Source of the DNA: Protopterus annectens
Taxonomy: Eukaryota > Chordata > Ceratodontiformes > Protopteridae
Reading direction: 5' to 3'
NCBI RefSeq assembly: GCF_019279795.1
Contig: NC_056732.1
Coordinates: 1,072,189,938-1,072,253,937, forward strand
DNA length: 64,000 nt
The notes beneath the pieces are model-generated. The model had not been told where the DNA came from. It saw only the letters and a program-made list of their open reading frames with translations, and searched no databases. Positions 1-12,059 of the stretch are shown here, piece by piece. The position numbers were made by a program, and so were the translations under genes. Numbering within the stretch: position 1 is the stretch's first letter; each line of letters begins with the position of its first letter.

Positions 1-900
1 ATGCTTGGAGAAAGTATGCACTGAACTCCAAGTAGCTGCCTCCAAAATATCCTTAGTTGCCACCCCTTAGAAATGCTGTTGAAGTGGCAGTAGCCCTAGT
101 GGAATGAGGCCTAATCCCAGCTGGAATCTCCTTGCCATGATGGGAATAACAAAATGCAATGCAAAACCCAATCCACCTAGAAATAGTTTGTTTTGACACA
201 GGCTTGCCCTGCGAACTCAAAGCAAAAGAAACAAACAACTGCTGAGACTGCCTAAAATCCTTAGTCCTGCTTAAATAATAACGCAATTGCCTGTGTACAT
301 CTAAAGTGTGCAAAATCTTTTCCCCTTTATTTTGGGGGTCTGCATAAAAGTAGGCAAATGAATAGTTTGGTTTAAAGCCACACTAGAAACCACCTTAGGC
401 ATAAAGGAAGGATTAGTGCGTAATGATACCCTATCCTTATGGAAAATCAAAAGGGCTCTACTGCCATAAGGGCCTGCAACTCAGACACCCTTCTTGCAGA
501 AGTAATAGCCAACAGAAAAGCAGTCTTCCATGACAAGTATTTCAATTCAGCAGTAGCCGCAGGCTCAAAAGGTTGTAGAGTAAGTTTTTCCAACACAAAA
601 TTGAGATCCCAAGCAGGAGTAGGAGCTCTACGTGCGGGTCTTATATTCTTTGCCCCTCTAAGAAACTGCTTGAACAAAGGATGCGAAAACAATGGTGGGT
701 CACAATCATAGTGAGCTGAAATTGCTGCAGCATGAATCTTAATGGAAGAGAAGGACAAACCTTTGTCCAATAACTCAGTAAGATATTGAAGAGCCACACT
801 CAAATTAGGCTCAGAAATCTCCAAATTCTTTGCTGTACTCCAAAATAAAAATCTCTTCCATTTTTCTGCGTACACTTTCCTTGTACTAGGTCTTCAAGCT
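1..900 (-). pseudogene. DIRS A tyrosine recombinase, truncated by window edge
   Basis: This is the DIRS tyrosine recombinase, which integrates a circular DNA intermediate and replaces the usual integrase. The N-terminal block starts near 875 and leads to the box I segment ARRVSEL (catalytic Arg) near 460. A stop or frameshift separates this from the second half (313-53), which holds HSTRATATSTAF with the HxxR catalytic pair. The end of the frame at 1-53 reads as the AATW..HTFSKH segment just before the catalytic Tyr, which would lie outside the window. The recombinase frame overlaps the end of pol upstream, as is usual for DIRS. Confidence 0.82.
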
Positions 901-949
901 TCCATAATCACATTTAAAACTTGTTGAGGAAGTTGAGACCTGCTGTGTT

Positions 950-2773
950 TCAACACAGAATATGCCAGGCTGTTAGATGAAGAGAGTGAAGCTTGACATT
1001 GAGCAGATGACCGTCCTTCTGAGATAACAGATGAGGAATCAAAGGTAAAGGCCATGGAGGTTTCCTTACCAGACTCCTTAGTAGTGGGTACCAGTGTTGC
1101 CGAGGCCAATCTGGAGCTATCAAAATCATCCTTGGCTTGTCTTGTCTGACTTTTAATAGCACCTTTGGAAGAAGAGGCAGAGGTGGAAAGGCATACACAT
1201 GAAGGTTTTTCCAACTGAAAGACAGAGCATCCACTTTCCAAGCTGTGTGATGAAACCCCTTTGTGCAAAACTTTGGCAGCTGGTGATTTAGTGGAGAAGC
1301 GAACAGATCTATGTCTGGAGTTCCCCATGACACTGTCAATTTCTGAAATACATGAAGATCCAGTTTCCACTCGTGGGGATCCATGATTTGTCTGCTTAAC
1401 ACATCTGCTAAGGAGTTCTGTGCTCGGCAGAAACCTTGCCTGAAGAGTTAGTTGCAAGCTTAGCGCAGTCTCCCATAAAATCATTGCTTGCCTGCATAGA
1501 GGATAAGAATGTGTTCCCCCTTGCTTGTTGATGTACCACATGACAGTTGTGTTGTCTGTTAGAATCAACACCTGCCCTGGAAGAAGTAACTCCTTGAAAG
1601 CCATTAATGCAAACTGGACTGCTAACATCTCCTTCATGTTGATATGTAGATGCTGTAGTCTGGCAGGCCACTTGTCTTGTATCCACTTTCCATTCAGATG
1701 AGCTCCCCAAGCAATGTCCGAGGCATCTGTCGTTAAAATCTGACTCGCCTCTGGCCGGGTCACAGAGAGTCCCTTGTTTAGGTGACATTCCTGAGCCCAC
1801 CACAAAATTCTTTTTGAAGGCAAGGCATTATTTGAATGACAGTGTCCAAATCCTGGCAGTGCTGTGTCCATACATTTTGAGATACCATTGTAGCTTCCTC
1901 ATATGCAGTTTGGCATTGGGAAGCACCAGAATACAAGATGCCATGAACCCTAATGCTTGAAGGACTGTCCTTGCAGTCAGCACGGACTGATGAGATAGTT
2001 GATGGAAGTAAAGTGATAGACTCTTTTGTTTGTCCGGGGTTAAAAAGGCCATCTGGGCTGCTGTATTCAGTCTCACACCCAGAAAGCACATGTCTTGAGA
2101 GGGTACTAGACTGGACTTTATTTCGTTCACAGAATACCCTAGGCATCTTAGCACTGCTATAACATATTCCAGATGCTGTAGAAGGTCTTCCTTTTCTTGA
2201 GCCAGAATCAGGCAGTCGTCCAAGTAAGGATAGATTTGAATTCCTTTTAGCCTGAAGTAAGCTATCACTGGAGCCAGAACCTTTGTGAATACTCTGGGCA
2301 GTAGATAAGCCAAAGGGCAATGCAGAGAACTGATAATGAGAATTTCCAGCTCGAAGCAGATACTTCCTGCAACTCAGTCTTATAGGCACATGAAGGTAAG
2401 CTTCCTTGAGATCTAAAGTTACCATCCAGTGATCTTTGCCCAGCAGAGGTAAAAGCTGTTGTAACGTCAACATCTTGAACTTGGGAATGTCCAGATAAGT
2501 GTTGAGGATAGATAAATCCAAAATTGGTCTCCACGTGTTCCCCTTCTTTGGTACTAGGAACAGGCGAGAATAAAATCCTAGGCCCCTTTCTGATACAGGG
2601 ACTGGCTGAATGGCCCCTATTTGGAGTAACTGAGAAATTTGCTTGTGAGCCTCTTTCCTTTGTAGAGGAGGAACGTCTGGCATGCCTTTGAAAGGGGCAA
2701 TGTATGGAAATAAAACCTGTAACCGTGGTGAATGATATCCAACACCCACCTGTCTTGAGTAATTAAATCCCAA
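950..2773 (-). pseudogene. DIRS A pol: reverse transcriptase, RNase H, methylase-like domain
   Basis: The polyprotein would copy DIRS RNA into DNA. Going down the minus strand, the RT has the RPILDLSILNTYL block, TLDLKEAYLHVPI (first catalytic Asp), LPFGLSTA, and the YLDD active site near 2230. RNase H follows with TTDASD, the KEMLAV Glu, LTDNTTVMWYINKQGGT, and then the Cys/Asp-poor spacer. The last part (1402-950) carries DIDLFAS, AFPPLPLLPKVL and IAPDWPRQHWYP. These are typical of the domain after RNase H in DIRS elements that is usually described as Dam-like N6-adenine methylase; that function is family knowledge, not shown here. Frame changes occur near 2310 and 1400, and the reading frame then drifts into the overlapping recombinase frame, so the gene is broken. 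Confidence 0.86.
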
Positions 2774-4566
2774 TTTTCCTTGAAAAGAGACAGTCTTCCT
2801 CCCAAAGGAGCTGCCAGACGAGAATCTACTGGCAGCTGAAAAGGCAGGTCATTGGGTCTGTTTGCGAAAGGACTGACCCCTGCCCTCACCAGAAGTCTGT
2901 GCAGGCGAACTCCCTGTTCTAGGCCTAAAAGAACCTTGAGCTCTGCCCCTACCACGTCTAGACCTACCCCTAGACTGGGAATCATAAGCAGGATATGTCC
3001 ATCCCTTAGTAGGCCAATTTCTACTAAACTTGGTGGCTGCACCTGCAAAAAATCTTTAACAGTTTGCATAGACTTAGCTTTGTCCTCCATTTTCTTTAAA
3101 ACTGCTTCCACAGGCGGTCCAAACAACACATCAGACTGTAAAGGAGCATCCAAAATCCTTGTCTTAACATGCTCAGCTAAATTCTGATCCCTCAACCAGG
3201 CATGCCTGCGAAGAACAGAACTAGTGGCAGCCACCCTCGAGGAGGCCTGTACAGCATCAAAACCACATTGCAAAGAATGCTTACCTACTTGTTCAGACAC
3301 ATGAACTAAATCCAGCAACTCTTTACACTCAATACCTTCCCAAAACATCCACCTTAGAATTCAGTTGTGAAAGGAGATAATTTTGATAAGTCAGCATGTG
3401 AATCTGACAATTCAAGCCCTCATGGCTAAAGTGGAAGAAGTATACACTTTCTTTCCCCATCTATCCAAAGCCCTTGCCTCTTTATCAGTGGGAACAGGGT
3501 TTTTAACCACAGAGGCCTTAACACCTTTAGGTCCCTGTGAAACAGTTTCGGGTCTGCCCTAGGACTCTTAAAAGATACTTATGAGCTTCAGGCACCCTAT
3601 AGTACCTATCAGGTTTAACAGGAGCAGGAGGCAAAGAATCAGGGTTCAGGGAAGCCTCTGCAAAAACATCTTCCACCACATTCAACACAGGAGGTATAGC
3701 TAAGGGCCTATGCTGGGGCAAAACAAGAATTCCCTAAGCCTTTTCCTGGAATCAGAGTAATCCTGGCCTTCCCATTTAAAGTGCTCCCTCATGGAATGTA
3801 GAGTCTCTGAAAATGAGAAATCCTCAGGAGGAGAAGCTGTAGGAGTGGAATCATCCACATCAGAATCAGAATAAGGAGGATACTCCTGCAAATCTTCCAC
3901 AGAAGACTCAGAAGCCTCTGAACACTGTTCAAAACTATCAAACTCCGGTTCCACCCTAGGCCTCTTATCAGGAGGGGGCATAGAACCTCTAATCATAGTA
4001 ATCAAATCTTCTGCCATTTTAAGCATATGTTTCTTAGGCACAGAACCTGAAATGCTAGGAGAAGCCCCCACTGAAGCTGAACTTGGCCTACCTCTCAAAG
4101 AAGTTTTGGCAACAGAAGGAGAGGCCCTAACTACCTTGGGAAGAGAGGGAAGAACAGTCACCTGAGAAGCCCCCTCAGCCTGGCCTACCTCCTGAGAAGG
4201 CACATCCTGTAACAGTAAAGTCTCTGCCTGAGACTCCAAAGAAACTCCTGGCAAAACCTCTGGCTCCACTGAGCCTTCTAAAGAACCGACGTCCGGGACT
4301 GCCGGTTCATCAACCCTAGGCTTCGCTGTTTTGTCCTTGCGCTTCTTGGACGAAGCGGGCGTCGGATTATCCGACGGCATTTTATAATTGCAACGCTTCC
4401 CAAACACTAACCTGGCACAGTCTAACCTTCTCTTAATAGTGCGTTTGTTAAACCTAGCACAAGAGCGGCATCCAACAACGACGTGCTCAGGCCCTAAACA
4501 AGGTATACACAAGGTATGGTAATCCCTATGAGGTATCTGTTTCCCACAAGAAATACAGTTATTCAC
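2620..4566 (-). pseudogene. DIRS A ORF1 (gag-like) protein
   Basis: The first 288 codons (4566-3700) are open and begin with a Cys/His-rich domain: C-x2-C-x9-H-x2-C-x2-C-x4-H-x4-C-x2-C within the first ~40 residues. A basic segment, an acidic Ser/Glu-rich stretch and EDFSFSETL near the C-end follow. After a frame change near 3700-3720 the product continues with DRYYRVPEAHKYL and then LRRHAWLRDQNLAEHVK and DAPLQSDVLFG (3350-2620), all conserved in the other DIRS copies here. The final part overlaps the pol start in another frame. The protein presumably packages element RNA. Atg at 4566 was chosen because the zinc-like motif starts directly after it. Confidence 0.78.
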
Positions 4567-4599
4567 TTTTCTGACATCCGGTTAAATACTGAGGCAAGA

Positions 4600-4880
4600 A
4601 AAACCAAAATGTTCCCAACGGGTACTTAGCCAACTCGATTCGGTCTGAAACTCCGCTCGAAATATTTCAGAACGCCAACCTGCACTCGCAAAACTGCTTC
4701 TGCATCGGACCATGCGGCAAAAGACTGAGGATATGGCGCCGGTCATGCGCATTAGTACCCTGACGTACTGGCGTCAGTCTAATGCGCCTGACCGACGTCA
4801 GCCATACTCTGGTATTCGGGCCGACTGGACAGCGGACTACCCAATAGTAAGGACTGCAGCAATGTGGAACGAAGAACATC
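4600..4880. repeat. DIRS A 5' terminal region / inverted repeat
   Basis: This stretch is homologous to 8290-8620 (B), 46440-46756 (E) and, in inverted orientation, to 23614-23830 (C). Shared blocks include ACTGCTTCTGC, CTCTGGTATTCGGGCCG and ...GACTGCAGCA...GAAGAACATCTG at the outer end. The outer end near 4880 is where A stops and B pol begins. Confidence 0.7.
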
Positions 4881-4883
4881 TGC

Positions 4884-6530
4884 TTAAACAGAAGCCACAA
4901 AGGCTTTCCCAGGTAAAGGACAGGGCCATCCACTTTCCAACCTTGCCTGTGGGGAGTTCCTGTGCAGAATTTGCCCAATTGGTAGTTCTGAGTGGAGGCA
5001 AACAGGTCTACCTCTGGAGTCCTCCATTTGTTCCTCAAGAGGTTGAATATTTTTGATTCTAGTTTCCATTCGTGTGGGTCCATGAGATTTCTGCTTACGT
5101 CGTCTGCCAGTGAATTTAGTTTGCCTAGTAGGAACTGAGCTTGCAGGTGTACTTGGTAGCTCAAGGCTGTGTTCCATGGAGCCATGGCTCTGCAGAGAGG
5201 GTACGAGTGGGTTCCCCCTGCTTATTTATGTACCACATAACTGTGGTGTGGTCTGTCTTTACCAATAGTTGTCCTGGAAGAATACGGTCTTTGAAGGCTG
5301 TCAGAGCATTCTGTACAGCTAACATTTCATTTTGATTGATATGCAGGTGCATCTGTCTCGGGTTCCATTTGCCCTGAATGCACTGCCCTGCCATGTGAGC
5401 CCCAATGCCTAGCCTGATGCATCTGTTGTTAGGGTTTGGGTGGCAGGGGGTAGAGTGAAAGGGAGTCCCTTGTTGTGGTAGCAGGCCTCTGCCCACCAAA
5501 GGAACTCTGTCTTCATACAAGGAATGACAGATATCATTGATTCCAGGTCCTGAGTATGTTGACACCATAGGCGTTTTAGATACCATTGGAGTTTCCTTAT
5601 ATGCAGCTTTGCATATGGAATTAGTAGAATGCAAGAGGCCATGAACCCCAGGGCTTGCAGTATTTTCCTTGCAGATAGTTGGAGTTTTGTGGCCAGTAGT
5701 TTGAAGTAGGTTGTCAAATAAACTTGTTTCTCTGGAGTGAGGAATGCCATCTGGGAAGTTGTATTCAAGTTTGCTCCCAGGAATACAATCTGTTGGCAGG
5801 GTACTAGGTGAGATTTCTTTTCGTTTACGGTGTACCCCAGTGAGGTTAGAAGTTTCTTTACGAATGCCAGGTGTTGTAATATTAAGTCCTGGCTTTCTGA
5901 CTGAATCAGACAATCGTCCAGGGATGGGTAAATCTGAATATTTTTCTGCCTGCAAAATGCAATGGCTGGAGCTAGACACTTTGTGAATACCCTGGGCGCA
6001 GTAGATAAGTCAAAGGGAAGTGCAGAGAACTGATGGTGTATGAAGTCTGCCCTGAAGCGTAGGTATTTCCTGCAAGACTCCCTTATTGGGGTGTGCAGGT
6101 AATCTGCCTTTAAGTCTAAGGTTGCCAGCCAGGCATCCCTGGCTAGCATAGGAAGAAGCTATTGAAGAGTTAGCATTTTGAATTTTGGAACTACCAGAAA
6201 GGTGTTGAGGATAGAAAGGTCCAGGACAGGATGCCAGTTGTCGTCTTTTCTGGGTACCAGAAAAGGTCTTGCATACAAACCTTGTTCCCCTTTGTTCTGC
6301 TGGGACAGGTTGAATAGCCCTGATACTGAGAAGAGAACCTGCTGCTGGGCCTCCGCCCATTGATTTGGGGGTAGGTATGGCCAACCATTTGGTGTTGGTA
6401 GTGTGTGGAAGTGGAATCTGTATCCTTGGGAAAATATGTTCAAAACCTATTTGTCCTGGGTAACGAGTTCCCAGTTTTCTGCATGCAGGGCCAGCTTTCC
6501 TCCTAAGGGAGCAGGTAGTTGAGCAGGGCT
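4884..6530 (-). pseudogene. DIRS B pol: RT and RNase H remnants
   Basis: RT blocks run from PVLDLSILNTFLVVPKFKMLTLQ (about 6250-6160) through ATLDLKADYLHTPI, LPFDLSTAPRVFTKCLAPAIAF and a YPSLDDCLIQ active-site segment near 5920, where the usual YLDD is SLDD. TTDASG and MLAVQNALTAF then TDHTTVMWYINKQGEPT belong to RNase H (5450-5200). The start of the following domain, PEVDLFAS and PGKAFVASV, ends at 4884 where element A begins. Reading shifts frame at least three times (near 6160, 5980 and 5180), so no continuous product can be made. Confidence 0.84.
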
Positions 6531-8275
6531 TGGAAGGGTTAAGGTTAAGTCATTGTGCCATTTTACCGTAGGGGGGGTGGGGATTACTACTCCCTGCTTT
6601 GGAAGTGGGTGCCCCCCACTGCTTAGGTCTGTGCGTAGCCTGAGACTGCACCCTAGGTTGTCTGCTGTTTCTGGGTTTGGACTGAGAAGGCCTGGAAGGG
6701 ACTGGAAAGGAACAGTTCTTTGAAGGCCAATGCCTACTGAATCTGGGAGGCTGTACTTGTAGGAAATCTTTAACAGTTTACATAGATTTAGCTTTTTCCT
6801 CCATCCTTTTGAGGACTTCTGCTTTGTTGCCAAAAAGGCGGTCTTGGTTTAAGGGAGCATCCAGTAATTTAGATTTAACATGATCTGGCAAGTTTTGTTC
6901 CTTAAGCCAAGCGTGCCTTCTAAGTACAGACCCAGTGACAGCAGCCCTGCAAGATGCTTCTAAAGCATCAAAACCACATTGCAAAGTATGTTTACCAACT
7001 TGTTCTGCCGAATGCATTAAATCTTGTAATTCTTTGTGTTCAGCACAGTCATGAATCAATATCATTTTCTGTTTAAGCAGTCCCATAACATGCTGCTGTT
7101 ACTTTAACATATGAAACTGGCAATTTAAAGCCCTAATGGCCAAATCAGCAGAAGTGTATACCTTCTTATCCCATCTGCCTAAGGCTCTAGAATCTCTATC
7201 AGAAGGGGTAGGATTTTTGGCAACAGTGGCCTTAATGCCTTTAGGTCCTTGGGAAATGGTCTCTGGATCCGCAGAAGGATTCTTGAAGAGGAATTTGTGA
7301 GAGTCAGATGCTCTGTAGTACCTGTCATGTTTTCTGGAAGCTGGAGGTAAAGTGTCTGGGGTAAGGCTAGATTCCAAGAAACCATCAGCTACAATGTCCA
7401 TAACAGGAGGGAAAGCTAAAGGCCTGTGTTAAGGCAGGAATAGAAACTCCCCAAGTCTTTTTTTGGACTCAGAGTAATCCTGGCTTTCCCAGAGGAAATG
7501 CTCCTTAAGAGTATGCAAAGTTTCACCGAAAGAAAGATCTTCTGGAGGGGAGGCAGAGGGAATGGAATCCTCTGCATCAAAATCCTCATAAGTAGATAAG
7601 GGCAAATCCTGGTAATCAGAAGGAGCAGAAATATCAGATTCCTGATAAGAAGAATCAGAAAGAAATTCAGTTCTAGGTCTCTTAGAGGGGGAAGGCTGGC
7701 TTCCCCTAATTACGGTAATAAGGTCTTCAGCCATTCTAAGCATTTGTTTTTGAGGCCTATGGGCGTGTGCATGCAGTTTTGTCGTTGGTTTTCTAGGTGT
7801 TGTGCGAGTTTTAGGCCTGAGAGATTCTGTCTGTAGGCCTGAATACACCCTCAAAAGCCGGTGCCTGCACAGCGGCTCTGGACCCATCTGAGGTAGAGAC
7901 ATAGTCGAAGAAGCATCTCGCGGCATACCGGACTCCGAATGGGTCTCAGTAGAGGCCTGTGAATCTGAAGTAGCAGGTATCAGGGACTGCAAAAGCGCCT
8001 CACTGAGTACTGGCGGACTGGCGACTACCTAACGTGTCGTCGGCAGTTTTGGACCTACGTGGTCTGTCTTTATCCTTACATTTTTTTCGGAAGATCGGTA
8101 GTTGGATGGCTTAACGAAGCCATTTCGGAGTACTGAGATAGAGTACGAAAGTAATTAGCTGCATAAACAGCCCAATGACGAATAATTCAGTGGTTGAACA
8201 AGGCAAAAAAACGACAGTGAGGAACGTTGTGGTCTGGGCCTAAACAGGTAAGGCAATCGTTAACTTTTACTGACA
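6450..8275 (-). pseudogene. DIRS B ORF1 (gag-like) remnants
   Basis: Three open segments in changing frames (7992-7429, 7401-7099 and 7086-6450) match the ORF1 of A, C and E. Landmarks are an acidic PPEDLSFGETLHTLKEHF segment near 7500, DRYYRASDSHKFLFKNP near 7320, LRRHAWLKEQNLPDHVKSKLLDAPL near 6900 and NKAEVLKRMEEKAKSM. The N-terminal zinc-like domain at 8275-8180 keeps only its second half (CLTCLGPDHNVPHC); the first C-x2-C...H half is deleted. The product was presumably a nucleocapsid-like protein. Confidence 0.76.
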
Positions 8276-8289
8276 TCGGTTGGAGCAAG

Positions 8290-8620
8290 AAAAAGGATCC
8301 CCAATGGGGTACTTATCTTTTTTGAAGACTTCGGGTCTGAAACTCGAAAACGAAAATTTCAGGAGTCGGCCGACTGGCACTTGCGAACTGCTTCTGCTTC
8401 GGGCACCGCACGGCAAGAAAGACTGATGTAATGGCGTCAGCTGCATGTTTTATACCTCTGATGACCTGAAGTCATGGAAGAAGAGACAGCATCCAACGCA
8501 GAAATACGAAGACTCTGGTATTCAGGCCGGCTGAGGGTTACCTACAGGCGGATAACCCAAATGTGATGACTGCAACAGTGAAACACGAAGAACATCTGTT
8601 GTTTCATATAATAATGACTG
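8290..8620. repeat. DIRS B 5' terminal region
   Basis: The stretch matches the 5' end of E (46440-46756) almost block for block: GGATCCCCAA.GGGGTAC, GAACTGCTTCTGCTTCGGGC, GGCAAGAAAGACTGATGTAATGG, CTCTGGTATTC and TGTGATGACTGCAACAGTGAAAC. The inverted counterpart lies at the 3' ends of C and E. B ends near 8620 against the next LINE. Confidence 0.78.
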
Positions 8621-8789
8621 GACTGATGAAATAATGTTAGGCATAAAACAAATAGAACACATTTAGGAAATGATGCATCTATTGTCTGCAAAGATCATTC
8701 AATCCCTATGAAACAAGATGATGCCCCTGACAACTCTGGAATTCTGGATGCAAGTATTCAGCAATCTGAGGACCCAGGTTGTTTAGAAA

Positions 8790-9541
8790 GAAAGAAAAAA
8801 AAGAAAGGAAGAAACAACAAATAAGGAAGAAAAAGAAAGTGATTAATGACTACTAAGGAAAGGGAATACATAGAAAAAAGGAGACTACTTTGTTATATAA
8901 CACACAGAAAAATATCATCATTCCCTGTAACCTATCAGAAAACCTTCAGTCTACAGAAAAAGGCATAATTTTTTCAAAAGAGAAAGTAGACAAAACAGGC
9001 AAGGGGTAGGTGAAAAAGAAGAAATTAAAACTGAATGTGGAAGGATTGAAGAACATTACTGTAAGAAAAAAGAGGAGAAAGACAGATGCTGACTACATGG
9101 CGCAAGCTGTGAATTTACAATACCAGCTGGATGAGAACTTAATACACACTGAAAAAAGTGGATTAATAAGACTAATGGTGATGAAGATGTATCCTTTGTA
9201 ACAAATGACAGAGCAGATATTACTGTATTAGAAGCTGAAGATTCTTCAGAGCTGGCCAGCAAAGATATTCTTGTAATTGGAGATACAGTTATTAGAGGAA
9301 ATGATACTTACTTGCAGAGAAGATAATGATCAAATAGTGTTATGCTTGCCAGGAGCAAAAATGGAAGATATGACACAAGCCTTGGAATGCCTTAATTTAA
9401 GAAAGTACAGATCTGTTTTTATTCATGTTGGTACAAACGGTGTCATCCACAAGGATTCTCCAACTGTTAGTAGGGACCTGACAAGCCCAGCTTGTACTGG
9501 TGTAAGGACATTATTTTCACTAATCACTTACAGAAAAGACA
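8790..9541 (+). pseudogene. LINE ORF1 with SGNH-esterase-like domain
   Basis: An A-rich, Lys-rich N-terminal region (8790-9200) is followed by ILVIGDTVIRGND (about 9268-9306), the esterase block that is normally GDS, here with Thr in place of the nucleophilic Ser. Next come IVLCLPGAKMEDM and FIHVGTNGVIH, the VGTND-like block. CR1/L2 ORF1 proteins of this type bind RNA and membranes; that role is family knowledge. A frame change near 9270 and a terminal stop at about 9544 break the frame. Confidence 0.68.
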
Positions 9542-9552
9542 GTTAGGTCACG

Positions 9553-10071
9553 GTGAATGAAAAGATTTTTTGCGTAAATACCTACATGGAAAAATTGTCC
9601 CGTTTCATAAAATGCAAATGTGTAAAGCATCCAAGCCTACTTTTGGGCACATGTGTTCAGTCAGGATGGCGTGCATTTGTCAAGATCATGGAAGAGAATA
9701 TTTGCAGCAGATATTTTGCAATATTTAATACTAGGCAGGATTTTTGCCAGGTCGAAGTGCATAGACCAACAAAGTCAAGTGCAGATGACGTAGAGGAATT
9801 CATACATTTCTTGCATGAAACACAGGATGGAAGAATAATATTAGCTGGGGATGTAAATTTACCAGAAACAGACAGGAATAATACTGATTCAACAGCGTTA
9901 GCAAGGAAATTATTCACAACATATATTCAGGAAAAACAATTGCTTCAGACTGTAAAAAAAAAAACCAGGGTACGGAACATACTAGACATCATTTTCCTAA
10001 AGAAATTATTGTTAATTCAAGTCAGTTTTACCACCACTGATGTGCAGGGATCGTGGGCTTATAAAGGTTAA
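9553..10071 (+). pseudogene. LINE endonuclease domain fragment
   Basis: The 172-codon open segment has YFAIFNTRQDFCQVEVHRP, then IILAGDVNLPETD (the GDFN-like metal-binding block) and RVRNILDIIFLK (LDLI-like block) near the end. These are the later motifs of the apurinic/apyrimidinic-type endonuclease that nicks target DNA in CR1/L2 LINEs. The N-terminal catalytic motifs are not recognisable. A stop at 10069 separates it from the linker and RT. Confidence 0.7.
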
Positions 10072-10327
10072 TTTGTTGCTAGATAATTCTGCCAAACTGA
10101 AATCTAAACTAAAGCACAGAAGGCTAATTACAAATTATATGGAAACAAAACAGTCACTATGTAAAACTAACTGAAGTGAGGTGTTCAGTGGAAAAATTGC
10201 AGATGGAATGTGGAAAGTTTTGAAATAGAAACTGCGTGAGTGCAAAAAAAAAGTTTAACATCAGGATCTAAGCATACAACATCAGGGGGATATATTTCCA
10301 CAAGAGCAAGATATCTGATTAAGGTGC

Positions 10328-11830
10328 GTGACAAAAAATAAGAAATGGAAGAGAGATTTAACTACAACTTTGAAAACTGAAATAAACAAGCTGGACAAAG
10401 AGATTAAGCATAGTGTGAGACAAGATCAAGACAATATATATAAAAATATTAAGCACAACAGGAAACCTTTTTGTAGACACAAGATGTGGAAGGATAAAGA
10501 CACAAATTGATAAACTCTGTGAAGATTCTAAAACGTATTCTCAAACAAAACAGATTATAGATATATTTACAAAATCTTATGCAAAACAGGCTTCACAAAA
10601 GGGGTGATAATTTGTCCTAGTGACATCCAGGTAAAGATTATATTGAAAAAGAACTGTGCAAACTGAATCCAAACCAAGCACAGGGAGGAGACAGAATTAA
10701 CAATGACATGAGAACACTTCAGCAAGAACTTATCAATATATCTATTTTTCACTAGGTCATATAAATATGTGGAGATTCCTCAAGATTGGATACATGTGCT
10801 TATTAAACCTGTCTTCAAGGGAAAGAGGAGCAGGACCAACCCAGAGTCACATAGACCCTTATGTCTACTTTCATGTTGTGGAAAAATAATGGAGAAGGTA
10901 ACACTGGATAAGTTACTGTCAGAACTGGATAGGTTGGGACTTGAAACCATATATCAGCATGCATATGTTGAAAACAGATCTATTACCGCCTGTAACATAA
11001 TGTTCTATATCAATATAACCGCTACGAATGAAAAATTGTGCTGTGATGTAATGTATATAGATTTAACTTCAGCATCTGACAGGGTCCTAACACAAAACAC
11101 TGATTAATAAATCAGTACAAGGTAATGATGTACTCTTGATAAGGTGGATAGCTGCATGGCTTACAAATAGGACATGGCAAGTATCACACAACTGGACAGC
11201 TGAAGTCCTTGGTTACAATCAGGGTGTCCCACAGGGCTCTGTCCTAGGCCCTTACTTGTTAGACTGCATCTTTCAGACTTAACCTTTTCATCTGAGGTGC
11301 TCTACAGTCTATATGTAGACTACATGAAATTGGGTAAACTGATTACAAGTGTTACACCATAAGGCATGTCTGCAAAATAACTTGACTAAATTTACCATTT
11401 GGGCACAAGAGAATAATATGCTGATAAATCCATCAAAAACTAAGCATATGAGATTTGGAGGACATAAACTTAAAGGTGAATATTTAATACAGCACACAGC
11501 GATTGAAACTGTAGACTCATTTAAGGGTATATGGGTAGATTCAGCTATGACTTTTTCAAATCATATCAACCAATTGGTTAATGGTAGTTATAAAAACTAT
11601 AGGTTGTATAAAAAGATTTATTAAGTCTTGGAAATCAAAAATGATGAAGTCATTGTCTGTTAGTTGCATTAGACCCAAACATGAGTATGGAATAGCAATA
11701 TGGAAACCCTACAAGAAAACAAGCATGAGTAAATGGAAAGAGTACAGTGGAAATATACCAAGGGCATCCATAGATGTGAAAAATTGAAGTTAAGACTAAA
11801 ATATCTCAACTTGTATAGAGTTTCTTACAG
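10328..11830 (+). pseudogene. LINE reverse transcriptase, fragmented
   Basis: Recognisable pieces are IPQDWIHVLIKPVFKGKR...SHRPLCLLSCCGKIMEKV (10769-10900), VMYIDLTSASDRV (RT block A, about 11050), GVPQGSVLGPYL (about 11224-11260), YVDYMKL-type active-site remnant near 11310, and NMLINPSKTKHMRFGG (about 11415-11460). The order fits the non-LTR RT of the CR1/L2 group. Block boundaries are separated by stops and frame changes, including an altered FADD box, so the enzyme is inactive. Confidence 0.75.
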
Positions 11831-12059
11831 ATATCTAAGAGATCATCTGATTTGAGTATATAGGGCATTTAGAGACAACTACCTCTGGGAATGTTTGGGG
11901 TTATCAAAAAGTACTAGAGAATCATCAGAAAACCTACGTAAAATATTATATAGGAATGAGAAGTGTACTAATTGGTTCTCTAACACAGTAGCTGATGCAT
12001 GAACAGACTATCAAATTACATTAAAGCAAGTACTAATTTAGATATTTTAAGAACAGCTT

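Larger units (their letters stand above)
1..4880 (-). mobile_element. DIRS-type retrotransposon A (3' end outside window)
   Basis: On the minus strand the order is ORF1/gag (about 4566-2620), RT-RNase H-methylase-like pol (about 2773-950) and tyrosine recombinase (about 900 to the window edge). That order plus a tyrosine recombinase instead of an integrase defines DIRS retrotransposons. The 5' terminal sequence at about 4600-4880 resembles the termini of elements B, C and E, with a CpG-rich stretch and the conserved wording 'TCTGGTATTCGGGCCGACTG'. Beyond 4880 the sequence jumps into the RNase H region of another DIRS (B), so A appears nested in B. The recombinase end and 3' inverted repeat lie off the window. 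Frameshifts separate the conserved blocks, so this copy is not intact. Confidence 0.88.
4881..8620 (-). mobile_element. DIRS-type retrotransposon B, interrupted by A
   Basis: Minus-strand order is ORF1 (8275-6450) then pol (6530-4884). The recombinase and 3' terminus are missing because sequence abruptly changes to the terminus of A at about 4880; they may continue on the far side of A outside the window. The 5' terminus at 8290-8620 closely matches that of E (46440-46756). Multiple frameshifts and stops show the copy is dead. Confidence 0.85.
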
